Numbered from the stretch's first letter, positions 45,919-55,812 are shown. The stretch: 64,000 nucleotides of DNA from Mycobacterium sp. 852013-51886_SCH5428379 (GCF_001665575.1 NZ_LZSU01000003.1:20041-84040); one strand, 5' to 3'. Numbers and translations are program-made. Notes: generated by a model not told the origin, from the letters alone.

Positions 45919-47282
45919 ATCGTCCCCTCGCCGTACTCGCCGCGACGTCCGCCGTCGCGCTGCTGAGTTGTCCGTCCGCGGCGGCGATCACCCCGCCCGA
46001 GATCGATCCTGCGGTGCCGCCGCCGGCCGGTGCGGGTCCGGTCGACGCGATGGAGCAGCGCGGCGCCTGCGTCACCAGTGCCGTGATGCCGGGTACCGAT
46101 CCCGGTGCGGTGAGCCCGAACAGACGGGCGCTCAACCTGTCCGGTGCGTGGGAGTACAGCCGGGGGGAGGGGCAGCTGGTCGCGGTCATCGACACCGGGG
46201 TGGTGCCCGGTCCGCGCCTGCCCGACGTGCAAGCAGGCGGCGACTTCCTGGGGTCGACCGACGGACTGACCGACTGCGACGGACACGGCACCCTGGTTGC
46301 GGGTCTGATCGCGGGCAGGCCCGGACCCGACGGCTTCTCCGGGGTCGCGCCCGCGGCGCAAATCCTCTCGATCCGGCAGACCTCCCCGCGCTACGCGCCG
46401 GCCGCCCCGTCGGACGACCCCGCGCTGCAGCGCGCCGCGATCGACACCGCGAGCCTGGCCCGCGCGATCGTGCGCGCGGCCGACCGCGGCGCCCGCGTCA
46501 TCAACGTCTCGGTGGTGACCTGCCTGCCCGCCGGACAGACCCTGGACCAAACCGAACTCGGCGCCGCCCTGCGCTACGCCACCCGCGAGAAGGACGCCGT
46601 CGTGATCGCCGCCGCGGGAAACAATGCGGGCGGGATGACGACGGGAACGGCATGCGCATCGAATCCCCCGACCGATCCCGGCAGACCCGACGATCCGCGC
46701 AACTGGTCCGGGGTCACGACCGTGTCGATCCCGTCGTGGTGGCAGCCCTACGTGCTGTCCGTCGGCTCCCTGACCCCGGCGGGCCAACCCTCCGAATTCA
46801 CCATGGCCGGGCCATGGTTGGGCATCGCGGCGCCCGGTGAGGACATCGTGTCGCTGAGCAACGCACCCGGCGGCGGACTGGCCGACGGTCTGCCCGACGA
46901 CAAGGGCAACCTGTTCCCGCTCAGCGGCACCAGCTACGCGACCGCCTATGTGTCAGGTGTCGCCGCACTGGTGCGCAGCCGATTCCCGCAGCTCACCTCC
47001 GAGCAGGTGGTGCGCCGCCTGACGGCCACCGCGCACGGCGGCGCCCGGTCGCCGTCGAGTGTCGTCGGAGCAGGCAGCGTGGACCCGGTGGCCGCCCTGA
47101 CCTGGGAATTGCCCGCTGAACCCGCGGCGGCCCCGCCCACGGCGAAACCTATTGCCGCCCCGCCGGTTCCGGAACCACCCGACCACACCCCCCGAACGGT
47201 CGCCCTGATCGGCTCGGGTGTGCTCGCCCTCGCGGTCGGATCGGCCGTCGTGGTGAGTCGACGACGAAAGGACACGGTCTGA
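45915..47282 (+). CDS. mycP3: ESX-3 mycosin protease MycP3
   Basis: 455-aa membrane-anchored subtilisin-like protease. Signal peptide (about 1-24); triad Asp93 in VIDTGV, His124 in DCDGHGT and Ser340 in SGTSYA; oxyanion Asn236 in AAAGNN. The C-terminal Pro-rich linker leads to one transmembrane helix (TVALIGSGVLALAVGSAVVV), then RRRK on the cytosolic side. Mycosins stabilise the ESX membrane complex. The GTG start overlaps eccD3; the stop overlaps eccE3 (TGATG). Confidence 0.93.
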   Translation: MNRPLAVLAATSAVALLSCPSAAAITPPEIDPAVPPPAGAGPVDAMEQRGACVTSAVMPGTDPGAVSPNRRALNLSGAWEYSRGEGQLVAVIDTGVVPGPRLPDVQAGGDFLGSTDGLTDCDGHGTLVAGLIAGRPGPDGFSGVAPAAQILSIRQTSPRYAPAAPSDDPALQRAAIDTASLARAIVRAADRGARVINVSVVTCLPAGQTLDQTELGAALRYATREKDAVVIAAAGNNAGGMTTGTACASNPPTDPGRPDDPRNWSGVTTVSIPSWWQPYVLSVGSLTPAGQPSEFTMAGPWLGIAAPGEDIVSLSNAPGGGLADGLPDDKGNLFPLSGTSYATAYVSGVAALVRSRFPQLTSEQVVRRLTATAHGGARSPSSVVGAGSVDPVAALTWELPAEPAAAPPTAKPIAAPPVPEPPDHTPRTVALIGSGVLALAVGSAVVVSRRRKDTV

Positions 47283-48247
47283 TGACCGTCAGGATCACGT
47301 TGGCGCTGCTGTTCGTCATACCGGCGGCGCTGGCCTACCCGTGGCACACCGTCACCGACCGCTGGATCCTCGGTGTCGCCATCGCGGTGGTCGTCGTGCT
47401 GTTCGCCTGGTGGCGCGGCCTTTTCGTCACCGACATGGTGCGCCGACGCGTGGCGATCTGGCGACGTAACCGTGCGGGGGGCGGGCACTCCCGCCGACCC
47501 GAGCAACCGGACACCTACGTCACCTCCGTACTGCGCGTCGAGCCCGGGGGGACCGAGTGCTCGGCCGACCTGCCGCTGCCGCTGATCGCCGGCTACGTGG
47601 ATCGCTACGGCGTGCGCGCGGACAAGGTGCGGGTGGTCAGCCGGGACCGTGACGGTGCGCGCACGACCTGGATCGCGGTGACGGTCGGCGCGACCGAGAA
47701 TCTGGCGGCACTGCAGGCCCGGTCCCCGCAGCTGCCGTTGCGCGAGACCGCCGATGTGGCGGCGCGTCGCCTCGCCGACCATCTGCGTGAGATCGGCTGG
47801 CACATCACGCCCGTCGGCGACACCGACACACCCGTGGCCGCCGCGGCGAAGGAGACGTGGCGCGGTCTGCGCACCGGGTCCGGACACGTGGCCGCCTACC
47901 GCGTCGCGGTCGACGACCGGCTTCCCGACACGCTGGCCGCGGTGACGGCGCACGACTCGGCGGAGACGTGGACGGCGATCGACATCAGCGGCACCGCAAC
48001 CCATCCGAAGCTGACGGCGGCGTGTGCGCTGCGGACCGAGCAGCGGCCGCCCGCCGGGGCGCCGGTTCCGGGTCTGACCCCGGCCCGCGGTGCGCATGGG
48101 CCCGCGCTCAAGGCGCTGACCCCGGCGTCGGTGGCGCGGTTGGACGGGACGCCGGTGCGGACAGAGCTACTGCAGCGGCTGACATGGCCGGTGGACCGCA
48201 GACCGGCAGGCGAACTCGCCGAGGCAGGTCCGTCGTACCCTCAGTGA
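47282..48247 (+). CDS. eccE3: ESX-3 membrane component EccE3
   Basis: 321-aa peripheral subunit of the ESX-3 core complex. Two N-terminal transmembrane helices (about 5-22 and 28-46) are followed by a soluble domain containing TYVTSVLRVEPGGTECSADL and RETADVAARRLADHLREIGW. Size and position (last gene of the operon) match EccE3 (Rv0292, 331 aa). The 3' end overlaps the convergent TetR gene by 7 bp, so no separate terminator exists between them. Confidence 0.92.
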   Translation: MTVRITLALLFVIPAALAYPWHTVTDRWILGVAIAVVVVLFAWWRGLFVTDMVRRRVAIWRRNRAGGGHSRRPEQPDTYVTSVLRVEPGGTECSADLPLPLIAGYVDRYGVRADKVRVVSRDRDGARTTWIAVTVGATENLAALQARSPQLPLRETADVAARRLADHLREIGWHITPVGDTDTPVAAAAKETWRGLRTGSGHVAAYRVAVDDRLPDTLAAVTAHDSAETWTAIDISGTATHPKLTAACALRTEQRPPAGAPVPGLTPARGAHGPALKALTPASVARLDGTPVRTELLQRLTWPVDRRPAGELAEAGPSYPQ

Positions 48248-48861
48248 CCCGTGGACGTCGCCGTCGCGCGGCACACCAGTGCCACGAGTGAGTCGATCTC
48301 GCCGGCGGTGAGTGCCCGTCCGTCGAAGAGGGAGACGGTGACCGCCGGCGCCAACATCATGTGGAGCAGCACGTCCCGGTTGACGTCAGGGGGGACCTCC
48401 CCGCGGTCGACGGCTCTGTCGATCACCGCGACCCATTGCGGGAGATCGTTGCGATACCAGCTCATCATCGCGTCGTTCAGCGTCGGATAACGCCCGGCGA
48501 TGACCGCGGCCATCAGGCCGCGCTCGACGGGATCGGCGGCGAGCGAGGCGAGTTCGGTGATCAGTACGCGCACATCGCCGGCCCACGCGCCGGTGTCCGG
48601 GGCGTCGGTGCGGTGGCGGGCATGGAACCCGAGTGCGTCGTCGAGTAGTTCGGTCGAGGTGGGCCACCACCGGTAGATGGTGCCGCGGTGCACCGCCGAC
48701 CGTTCGGCGACCTCGGCGATCGGGAGTTCGACCTTGCCCTCGGCCAGCATTGCCAGACAGGTTCGCAGCACCGATTCCCGGATCCGTTCGCTGCGTCCGC
48801 CCGGGCGGACCCGCGGGCGGGACGTCGAACTGCGCGTAGTGCGATCCGGTGCTGTGCTCAC
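48241..48861 (-). CDS. TetR-family transcriptional regulator
   Basis: 206-aa TetR protein. The HTH (about 25-70) includes IAEVAERSAVHRGTIYRWWPT, with the RWW recognition helix of the TetR_C_16-like group, and a helical ligand domain follows. It has a GTG start with GGGGA nearby. Its 124-bp upstream region is shared with the divergent luciferase-like oxidoreductase at 48985, the most likely target. It is not part of the conserved ESX-3 operon. Confidence 0.8.
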   Translation of the reverse strand: MSTAPDRTTRSSTSRPRVRPGGRSERIRESVLRTCLAMLAEGKVELPIAEVAERSAVHRGTIYRWWPTSTELLDDALGFHARHRTDAPDTGAWAGDVRVLITELASLAADPVERGLMAAVIAGRYPTLNDAMMSWYRNDLPQWVAVIDRAVDRGEVPPDVNRDVLLHMMLAPAVTVSLFDGRALTAGEIDSLVALVCRATATSTGH

Positions 48862-48984
48862 TGTCCCCGACTCCCTGGTCCCGACGGTGCCGAGTGTCCC
48901 GGCGGCGGGGGCCGGCGATACCCGCGGTGCCCGCTGAGTGAGACGAAGGTGGGCCTTAACGCGACATGTTGATCGAATAGCGGC

Positions 48985-49887
48985 ATGCGCATCTCAATGG
49001 GGCTGCCGACCCTCTTCCCGCACGGCCGCCAGACCGAACTCTCGTGGTACCGCAAGATCGACGAGGGACCGTGGGACGGCCTGGTCACCTACGAACGGCT
49101 CGTCTACCCCGACAGCTGGTCGGTCGTACCGCAACTCGCCGCCGCTGCCGCCGTCACCGAGCGGGTGCGGCTGTGGACCGATGTCGTGGCGCTGCCGATG
49201 CGCAACCCCGTGCTGTTCGCCAAGGATCTGGCGACCATCGACGTGCTGTCGGACGGGCGGTTGACGCTCGGTGTCGGCATCGGGGCGTGGGACGAGGACT
49301 ACCTGGCGGTCGGCAGTCCGCTGGAGCGGAAACGTCAGCGCATGGACGATGCGGTCGCGGTGATGCGCCGGGTGTGGGCCCAGGAGCCCCCCGTCGAGGG
49401 GCACCTCCCGGTCGGGCCCGTCCCGGTGCAGCCCGGCGGCGTCCCGCTGATCGCCGGCGTGGTCGGTCCGAAAGCCCTGGCTCGAGCGGCGAAGTGGGCG
49501 GCCGGGGTGAGCGACCCGGCGCATTCCCTGCACTTCGATGCCGAGGCGCTGGCCGCGCAGCGCGAGCGGGCGGTCGAGGCGTGGCGGGCGGCGGGCCGGA
49601 CGGATCGGCCGCACTTCTCCGCGCCGGTCTGGTTCGCGCTCGGCCCGGATCCACAGGCTCAACTCCGCGAACACGTGAAGGACTTCTGGGATCAGGAGGT
49701 CTACGCGATGGGCACCGGGTCGTCGTACATCACCGCGGCGGAGGCGGGGACGCTCAACTGCGGGGCGGCCGGACTCCTCGCCGCGGTGAACGGCGCCCGC
49801 GAGGCGGGTCTCGACGAGCTGCGGCTCATTCCGTCGACCGCCGATACCGACGAGATCGACCGTGCGCGTGAGGTCCTCGGGATCTGA
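48985..49887 (+). CDS. LLM-class F420-type oxidoreductase
   Basis: 300-aa protein of the luciferase-like monooxygenase superfamily. Supporting features are WSVVPQLAAAAAVTERVRLWT, the LPMRNPVLFAKDLATIDVLSDGRLTLGVG core, found in nearly all actinobacterial LLM enzymes, and the conserved GIGAWDEDYLAVG cofactor loop. Most mycobacterial relatives use coenzyme F420 rather than FMN. It is divergent from the TetR gene. The substrate cannot be inferred. Confidence 0.82.
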   Translation: MRISMGLPTLFPHGRQTELSWYRKIDEGPWDGLVTYERLVYPDSWSVVPQLAAAAAVTERVRLWTDVVALPMRNPVLFAKDLATIDVLSDGRLTLGVGIGAWDEDYLAVGSPLERKRQRMDDAVAVMRRVWAQEPPVEGHLPVGPVPVQPGGVPLIAGVVGPKALARAAKWAAGVSDPAHSLHFDAEALAAQRERAVEAWRAAGRTDRPHFSAPVWFALGPDPQAQLREHVKDFWDQEVYAMGTGSSYITAAEAGTLNCGAAGLLAAVNGAREAGLDELRLIPSTADTDEIDRAREVLGI

Positions 49888-49891
49888 GTCG

Positions 49892-50836
49892 TCAGATCCC
49901 GAGCGATTCCTGGATGTCGCGCAGCGTGCGCGCCGACCGGTGCAGGCCGTCGTGCTCGGCGGGGGAGAGCTCGACCTCCAGGACGCGGCCCGCGCCGCCG
50001 GCCGACACCACCGTCGGAAGTGACAGCGCCACACCGGTGATGCCGTGGGCGCCGTCCTGCACCCGCGAGACCGGCAGCACCCGGTGCTGATCGCCCAGGA
50101 CCGCTTCCACGATGCGCGCTGTGGCCAGCCCGATGGCCAGATTCGTGGCGCCTTTGCCGGCGATGATCTCGTAGGCCGCGTTGACCACGTCGGCTCCGAT
50201 GGCTGTGCGGGTGGCTTCGTCGAAGATCAGGCGACCGTCGAGCCGGTACGCGTCCGCACGCACACCGCCGACGGACAGCGTCGACCACAGCGCGATCTCG
50301 GAGTCCCCGTGTTCGCCGATCACCACGGCGTGCACGTTTCCGACGTCGACGGCCGCACGCTGTGCCACCAGATAGCGGAACCTGCTGGAGTCCAACACGG
50401 TTCCGGATCCGAAGATGCGGCCCGGTCCGGCGCCGACCGCCCGGGTCGCCGCGTAGGTCACGACGTCGACCGGATTGGTCACGAAAAGGACCACCGCGTT
50501 GGGTGACTGCTCGACGAGCCGCGGCGTGAGCGTCTGCGCCATCAGCACATTGGCCGCCGCCAGGTCGAGTCGACTTTGGCCGGGATGCTGTTTGGCGCCC
50601 GCGGTGACGATGACGACGTCCGAACCCGCGGTAACCGCGATGTCGTCGGCTCCATCGACCCGGCAGGGTGGGACGAACTGGCTGCCGTGGTTGAGGTCGA
50701 GGATTTCGGCGCGCACCTTGGCCGTGTTGGTGTCGAACAGGGCCAAGGCCCCCGCGGAACCGCGGATCAGACAGGCGTAGGCGATCGCGGTGCCGACGCT
50801 GCCCGCGCCGACGATCGAGACTTTTCGTCCTCGCAC
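49892..50836 (-). CDS. ldh: NAD-dependent L-lactate dehydrogenase
   Basis: 314-aa enzyme of the lactate/malate dehydrogenase family. The Rossmann motif is VSIVGAGSVGTAIA. The substrate loop GAKQHPGQSRLDL has Gln where malate dehydrogenases have Arg, so pyruvate/lactate is favoured. The catalytic His is in VIGEHGDSE, and a substrate-binding Arg in VLDSSRFRYLV. GTG 50836 has AAGGGAA at about 6 nt. Mycobacteria more often use quinone-linked lactate dehydrogenases, so this cytosolic enzyme is an accessory trait. It sits between an LLM oxidoreductase (convergent, 4-bp gap) and the hydrolase at 50848. Confidence 0.88.
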   Translation of the reverse strand: MRGRKVSIVGAGSVGTAIAYACLIRGSAGALALFDTNTAKVRAEILDLNHGSQFVPPCRVDGADDIAVTAGSDVVIVTAGAKQHPGQSRLDLAAANVLMAQTLTPRLVEQSPNAVVLFVTNPVDVVTYAATRAVGAGPGRIFGSGTVLDSSRFRYLVAQRAAVDVGNVHAVVIGEHGDSEIALWSTLSVGGVRADAYRLDGRLIFDEATRTAIGADVVNAAYEIIAGKGATNLAIGLATARIVEAVLGDQHRVLPVSRVQDGAHGITGVALSLPTVVSAGGAGRVLEVELSPAEHDGLHRSARTLRDIQESLGI

Positions 50837-50847
50837 CAGGATTCCCT

Positions 50848-52059
50848 TCAGGCCCGTGCAGCTTCGATCGGCATGACCTTGCCCAGGAACCGGGTCATCC
50901 GCCGCAGGTAGTCGGGTTGGCTGACGTGCAGCAGATGGTTACCGGGGAACCAGTGGAATGCGCAGCGGTCCCAGTGCTCCCAGAGCATTTCGGCCTGTTG
51001 GGGCGGTGCCAACCGGTCACCGAGTCCGGTGATGATGAGCCGTCGGTCGCGCGGCACCAGCGGTGGATAGTTCAGCGGCGACGCGTACCGCGCGGCGGCG
51101 GCGGACAACTCCGGGTCGGTGTGCGAGATCAGCCGGTTGAGCGCCACCAGCTTGTTGGCCGGGAACCACTCGTCGACCGTGCGGTCCGGCGTCACCACCG
51201 GGACGTTCGGGATGACCGCCTGGATGCGGTCGTCGACGCAGGCCAGCAGCGCGGAGGTGAACCCGCCGAGCGAAATACCGGTGACCGCGATCCGGTCCAC
51301 GCCGGTGTACTCGAGATAGTCTGCGAGCGAACGGAAGTCGTGCACGGCCTGGGCCATCGATTCGGCGAATCCCGCGAACCCGTCGGCGAAGAAGCCGTAT
51401 CCGGAGAACGGTGAGAAGCGTTCGGCGCGGGCGCCGTGGAACGGCAGCGTGTACAGCAGCACGTCGTAGCCCGACCGGTAGAACCACGGCAGCGACAGGA
51501 ACAGCCCGTTGAACAGGTACGGCGACCCCATGAAGCCGTGGATCACGCACAGCGTCGGTCGTGGCCCGTCGTCGTGACGCCAATGCTGGGCGTGCACCAC
51601 GTTGTTGCGCTGATGACCCCGGCACTGTTCGCGCAGCGCGGGATTGACGGCTTCGAAGCTGCTGCGGAACCGGATGTTGTACACCTGACCGCCGGCGACC
51701 CATTCGGCCACCGGGTTCGCCGGCCGCGACGACACCCTCGGTGCGACGGTCGGCTTCGGGAACGACCGCTGCGGATCCCGGGCGGCGGCGAGGTCGGCGT
51801 AGAACCGCATGTGCTCGGCCTCGAGCCGGCCCGCGTCCCGCTGGAACACCGCCGCGGCGACCGTGGGCAGCATCGCGGCGCCCACCAGCGACGCCACCCC
51901 GGTGCGCAAAGCCAGATCGGCGACGGCCGACGCGTCCACGACGAGACGCTGGCCCAGGCTGAGGTCGGCGCGGCGCGGGAGACCGGTCGCCCCCGCGTCG
52001 CCGCCCGGCACGTCGGGAACTGGGATGGGCGGGTCGACCGGATCGGCGGACTGCGTCAT
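50848..52059 (-). CDS. Alpha/beta-hydrolase-fold protein (Rv0293c-like)
   Basis: 403-aa predicted hydrolase. The oxyanion/N-terminal HGF motif is in [16 protein letters not shown], the nucleophile elbow is [15 protein letters not shown], and the acid/His are in [13 protein letters not shown] and [12 protein letters not shown] 52059 is used; the frame stays open upstream but only by antisense-like sequence. It lies 11 bp upstream of ldh on the same strand. Together with tam, stf0 and the sulfatase to the right it repeats the Rv0293c-Rv0296c order known from M. tuberculosis. Substrate unknown. Confidence 0.8.
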   Translation of the reverse strand: MTQSADPVDPPIPVPDVPGGDAGATGLPRRADLSLGQRLVVDASAVADLALRTGVASLVGAAMLPTVAAAVFQRDAGRLEAEHMRFYADLAAARDPQRSFPKPTVAPRVSSRPANPVAEWVAGGQVYNIRFRSSFEAVNPALREQCRGHQRNNVVHAQHWRHDDGPRPTLCVIHGFMGSPYLFNGLFLSLPWFYRSGYDVLLYTLPFHGARAERFSPFSGYGFFADGFAGFAESMAQAVHDFRSLADYLEYTGVDRIAVTGISLGGFTSALLACVDDRIQAVIPNVPVVTPDRTVDEWFPANKLVALNRLISHTDPELSAAAARYASPLNYPPLVPRDRRLIITGLGDRLAPPQQAEMLWEHWDRCAFHWFPGNHLLHVSQPDYLRRMTRFLGKVMPIEAARA

Positions 52060-52183
52060 CGGCCTGATGCTAGCCCGCGACCGTACGTCGAGTGTGTACA
52101 CAGGGCGGAAAATCCGCCCGCCACCGCCCTGGCGGCACACTCGACGCCACAGAAGCACAGTCGACGGTGGGACACTCGAAGCT

Positions 52184-52975
52184 GTGTGGAATCCCGAGAC
52201 CTATCTCGCGTTCGCCGATCACCGCGGCCGGCCGTTCTACGATCTGCTCGCCCGCATCGGTGCGCATGAGCCGCGCCGTGTCGTCGACCTCGGTTGCGGT
52301 CCGGGCAATCTCACGCTGAGCCTGGCGCAGCGCTGGCCGTCGGCGACGATCGAAGCGTGGGACAACTCACCGGAGATGGTGGCCGCGGCGCGGGAGCGCG
52401 GCGTCGACGCGGGCGTCGCCGATGTGCGCAACTGGGTCCCGCAGCCCGACACCGATGTGGTGGTGAGCAATGCGACCTTGCAGTGGGTGCCCGAGCATGC
52501 CGAGCTGCTGACCCGGTGGGCGGCCGCACTGCCACCGGGGTCTTGGCTGGCGTTCCAGGTGCCGGGCAACTTCGAGGCCCCGTCGCACGAGGCGGTGCGC
52601 CGGCTCACCGACCGTGATGCGTGGCGAGAGTCGTTGCACGACATCCCGTTCCGCGTCGGGAAAGTCATCGAGACCCCAGCGGGATACGCGGAGTTGCTGA
52701 CCGACGCCGACTGCACGGTCGACGCCTGGGAGACCACCTACATCCACGAACTGACCGGCGAGCATCCCGTGCTGGACTGGATCAGCGGCACCGCGCTGCG
52801 GCCGGTGAAGAGCAGGTTGACCGAACAGCAGTGGCACGAGTTCCGGGCCGAGCTGATCCCGCTGCTCGACGACGCGTACCCGGCGCGGCCCGACGGACGG
52901 ACCTTCTTCCCGTTCCGGCGGGTGTTCGTCGTCGCTCAGGCGGGTAGGCCCTCCTTCGCCGCGTCGGCGCGGTAG
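52184..52975 (+). CDS. tam: Trans-aconitate 2-methyltransferase
   Basis: 263-aa SAM-dependent methyltransferase that methylates trans-aconitate, an inhibitor of the TCA cycle formed spontaneously from cis-aconitate. Near-diagnostic features are [17 protein letters not shown] at the start, [19 protein letters not shown] as the SAM loop, WDNSPEM after strand 2, and [13 protein letters not shown], all in the order of bacterial Tam. GTG 52184 is chosen by alignment to the family. The 3' end overlaps the convergent stf0 by 40 bp. Confidence 0.92.
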   Translation: MWNPETYLAFADHRGRPFYDLLARIGAHEPRRVVDLGCGPGNLTLSLAQRWPSATIEAWDNSPEMVAAARERGVDAGVADVRNWVPQPDTDVVVSNATLQWVPEHAELLTRWAAALPPGSWLAFQVPGNFEAPSHEAVRRLTDRDAWRESLHDIPFRVGKVIETPAGYAELLTDADCTVDAWETTYIHELTGEHPVLDWISGTALRPVKSRLTEQQWHEFRAELIPLLDDAYPARPDGRTFFPFRRVFVVAQAGRPSFAASAR

Positions 52976-53739
52976 CGGTCCACCCATGCGTCGGACCGCT
53001 GATCGGCCTGGCGTTCCAGCACCGGTGCCGGCGCCAATCGCGGGTCCAGTCCGAGCTTTTCGAGGACCTCGCCGACCACCTGGGTCAGGTTGCGCCACAG
53101 CACCGGATACGGGACGTCGATGTAGTCGACGTCCTCCTCCTCGAACCAGGTGCGCCAGCCCTGCTCCTGGGCGCGCAGCATCGTCACCACGTGCGCGATG
53201 GCCCCGGCGTGGTACTCGGCCCGAGCGTCGCGCACCGGATCGGGTCTGCCGCGCCACACCCGGGTCTGCACGGCCCGCCAGAACGACACCGCCTGGGAGA
53301 CCACGTCCGGACGGTAGACGTGGATGAGGACGGGATCGGTGCCGATCACATCGCGGATCGCGGCCAGCAGTCCGTCGCCGGACCGGTCGGGGAGACCGGC
53401 GGCGCGGTCGAGCAACAGCGGGGTCTGATTCCACATCAGCTTGCCGCCCCACACCCCGTTGGGGGTCCGGCCGACGGTGCGGATGTAGTCCCGCCAGATC
53501 GTCGGCGGGGCGAGGTCCGGGGTGCCCTCGTCGAGTGGGTCCAGCAGCCGCAGGATCGACTCGTCGTCGACATCGGCGAACCACTCGCGGGGCTGCGGGG
53601 CCTGACTGGTCCGGGGCAGGTACTGGAAGAACTCCTGCGGTTCACCGGCCACCCCGGTGGCGCGCAGCGATTCGACCAGCAGGGTGCTGCCGCTGCGCTG
53701 GGAGGCCAGCACCAGGTATGCCGAGGGCTGAGTGGGCAT
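52936..53739 (-). CDS. stf0: Trehalose 2-sulfotransferase Stf0
   Basis: 267-aa sulfotransferase that transfers sulfate from PAPS to trehalose. [21 protein letters not shown] is the 5'-phosphosulfate-binding loop; [18 protein letters not shown] holds the 3'-phosphate-binding Arg/Ser pair. The length is identical to mycobacterial Stf0 (267 aa). In M. tuberculosis this starts sulfolipid-1 synthesis. The later sulfolipid genes (pks2, papA1) are not in this window, so the end product here is unclear. A sulfatase gene lies 63 bp upstream on the same strand. Confidence 0.9.
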   Translation of the reverse strand: MPTQPSAYLVLASQRSGSTLLVESLRATGVAGEPQEFFQYLPRTSQAPQPREWFADVDDESILRLLDPLDEGTPDLAPPTIWRDYIRTVGRTPNGVWGGKLMWNQTPLLLDRAAGLPDRSGDGLLAAIRDVIGTDPVLIHVYRPDVVSQAVSFWRAVQTRVWRGRPDPVRDARAEYHAGAIAHVVTMLRAQEQGWRTWFEEEDVDYIDVPYPVLWRNLTQVVGEVLEKLGLDPRLAPAPVLERQADQRSDAWVDRYRADAAKEGLPA

Positions 53740-53802
53740 GCGCGTGAGCCTAACCGCAGCGCAAAAGCCCTGCAGAGCCGCGGTTTTCGATCATGATGAG
53801 TC

Positions 53803-55191
53803 TTAGTCTTGCGCGCTCCGCTGGTCGTCGTCGATGCCGCGGTCCTCGGCCTTGGCAGAGCGGCTGGTGATGGCGCCGCGGTGGATCCGCAGATACGTCT
53901 CGGTGTAGCGCTCGGAGATGCGGGTGCCCGCGAAATCCGACGGGATGACGTCGTTGGTCTTGACCCGCCAATCATCGAGCAGCATCGCGAGGTCCGCGGC
54001 GATCGTCTCGATCGTCCCGGACGCTCCGTCCTCGAGCAGGTTGCGCCGCTCGGTGGGATCGGCCCGCAGATCGTAGAGTTCGCGTTCGGGTCGGGGGCCG
54101 CGCACCTGCGGCGCGACGATCCGTCCCGGGGCGCTGTCGGCGATGTCCCACGGCAGGTCGAGAACCGGTCGGGCCGCGTAGTTCTCGATGTAGCTGTAGT
54201 CCTTTGTGCGGATCGCCCGGATCGGGTCGAAGGAGTCGTGGTAGGTCTTCGTGGTGTAGACCGCGGTGCGGACCTCGGTGGTCTCCGGGCCTCGGCGCAG
54301 CAGGTTGTCGGCGTGGGACAGGCCGTCGAGGTCGTCGGGGATGTCGACGCCGAGCACGCCCAGCAGGGTCGGCAGCAGATCCACCCCGCTGAACAGATCC
54401 TCGTAGACCCGCGGGGTGATGCCGGCGTCGCGCGGCGGGCGGATCATCAGCGCGATGCCGGTGCCTGCGTCGTAGAGCGTGGACTTGGCGCGGGGGAGTG
54501 CGGGGCCGTGGTCGGTCATGAACACCACCCAGGTGGTGCGGTCGAGTCCGGTGGCCTCCAGCGTGTCGAGCAACTGGCCCACCGCCGCGTCGGCGACGGT
54601 GATGGAGCCGTAGAACTCGGCCATGTCCTGCCGGACGGCGTCGTCGACGGGGAGGTAGTCGGGCAGGCTGACCGATGCCGGGTCGGCGGGTTCGTAGCGT
54701 TCGCGCGGATAGGGCCGGTGGGTCTCGAAGAACCCGGCGGTGAGCAGGAACGGCTTCTGCGGCGCGTGCTGCAGCCAGCGGGTGGTGTGTTCGACCACGT
54801 ATTCGCAGTAGGAGTTCGACACGTCGAATTCGTCGAAGCCGAGTTTGGCGGGATACGACGTCTCGTGCTGCATGCCGAACAGCGCGGTGTGCCAACCGTT
54901 TTCGCCGAGGATGTGGGGTAGCGTGCGCACCCCGCCGCGATACTCCCAGCCGTGGTGGGCGAGTCCGACGAGGCCGTTGCTCTGCGGGTAGCGGCCGGTG
55001 AAGAAGGAGCCGCGCGACGGGGAGCACAGGGGCGCGGTGGCGTGGGCACGGGTGAACAGGATGCTCTCGGCGGCCAGGGCGTCCATGCGCGGGCTCGTCA
55101 CGTCGGGATGGCCGTAGACGCCCAGATAGCGGCCGAGGTCGTGCCAGTGGACGATCAGCACGTTCGCGCGGTGGGCGCTGGCTGGGCTCAT
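53803..55191 (-). CDS. Type I sulfatase
   Basis: 462-aa alkaline-phosphatase-superfamily sulfatase. The formylglycine site is CSPSR (Cys56 in TAPLCSPSRGSFFTGRYP), which fits the CxPxR maturation signature. Metal ligands are in HWHDLGRYLG (near 18) and FMTDHGPALPRAKSTLYDAG. It hydrolyses a sulfate ester of unknown type. Position next to stf0 matches Rv0296c-Rv0295c, so turnover of sulfated trehalose lipids is plausible. It needs a formylglycine-generating enzyme encoded elsewhere. No signal peptide is visible, so it is probably cytosolic. Confidence 0.87.
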   Translation of the reverse strand: MSPASAHRANVLIVHWHDLGRYLGVYGHPDVTSPRMDALAAESILFTRAHATAPLCSPSRGSFFTGRYPQSNGLVGLAHHGWEYRGGVRTLPHILGENGWHTALFGMQHETSYPAKLGFDEFDVSNSYCEYVVEHTTRWLQHAPQKPFLLTAGFFETHRPYPRERYEPADPASVSLPDYLPVDDAVRQDMAEFYGSITVADAAVGQLLDTLEATGLDRTTWVVFMTDHGPALPRAKSTLYDAGTGIALMIRPPRDAGITPRVYEDLFSGVDLLPTLLGVLGVDIPDDLDGLSHADNLLRRGPETTEVRTAVYTTKTYHDSFDPIRAIRTKDYSYIENYAARPVLDLPWDIADSAPGRIVAPQVRGPRPERELYDLRADPTERRNLLEDGASGTIETIAADLAMLLDDWRVKTNDVIPSDFAGTRISERYTETYLRIHRGAITSRSAKAEDRGIDDDQRSAQD

Positions 55192-55281
55192 GAGAGTCGA
55201 ACCTATCCCAGCTCGCGGACCCGCGATTCGGGCGCGCTCACGGACGGTGAGCGTAGGTGAGCGCGCCGAAATCGCACGGGT

Positions 55282-55764
55282 TCAGGGGCGGTAGGGCACC
55301 CCGACCGCGCGGAACACCCAGTCGGGCGGCACGTGATAGGCCAGGTTGCGTGTCGGTAGGCGGAGCAGCAGTTCCTCCGGCAGATCGGTCTTGTAATGCA
55401 GCGACAGCCGGCCCTCGCAGCGCGGGTCGATTTCGGCGATGTCGGCGTCGATGAACAGCCCGGTGGCGGACAGTTCGGCGGTCACCGGACCCGTCTGCTC
55501 CGCATTCCACGGCTGATCGATCGTGCGGCCCGCGAGCTTGGGCACCGTCGACAGCGTCCCCAGCACCCGTCGGCCGGTCAGCGCCAGCGCACCGGTATAG
55601 CCCGACACGCTGCCGTTCGCGCGTTTACCGGGAATCGATCCGGTGAAGCGCCGCGTGACCGGCACGTATTCGGCGAGGTGCAGGACGCCCTCGGCCTCGA
55701 CGTCGGCGCGCAGCGCACCGGGCAGCGCGCCGATTCGCATGAGCTTGCGCAGGAGTACGGCCAT
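55282..55764 (-). CDS. Conserved hypothetical protein, 160 aa
   Basis: 160-aa soluble protein, Arg-rich, mostly beta in appearance, with LRADVEAEGVLHLAEYVPVT, a GYTGALALTGRRVLGTLSTV core and a C-terminal LSLHYKTDLPEELLLRLPTR. I do not recognise a family; similar uncharacterised proteins are common in mycobacteria and may bind lipids or small molecules. ATG 55764 lacks a Shine-Dalgarno sequence and has TACCCT 8 nt upstream, suggesting a leaderless mRNA divergent from the permease gene. Confidence 0.6.
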   Translation of the reverse strand: MAVLLRKLMRIGALPGALRADVEAEGVLHLAEYVPVTRRFTGSIPGKRANGSVSGYTGALALTGRRVLGTLSTVPKLAGRTIDQPWNAEQTGPVTAELSATGLFIDADIAEIDPRCEGRLSLHYKTDLPEELLLRLPTRNLAYHVPPDWVFRAVGVPYRP

Positions 55765-55812
55765 AGGATCTGAGGGTAATCGCGTCGACGGGAGCGACTA
55801 GCCTTCCGGGGC
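55765..55812. promoter_or_regulatory. 48-bp divergent promoter region, both sides probably leaderless
   Basis: TACCCT on the minus strand (55773-55778) and TAGCCT on the plus strand (55799-55804) both fit TANNNT, each 8 nt from the start codon of the gene it faces. Neither gene has a ribosome site. One regulator bound here could control both genes. Confidence 0.35.
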
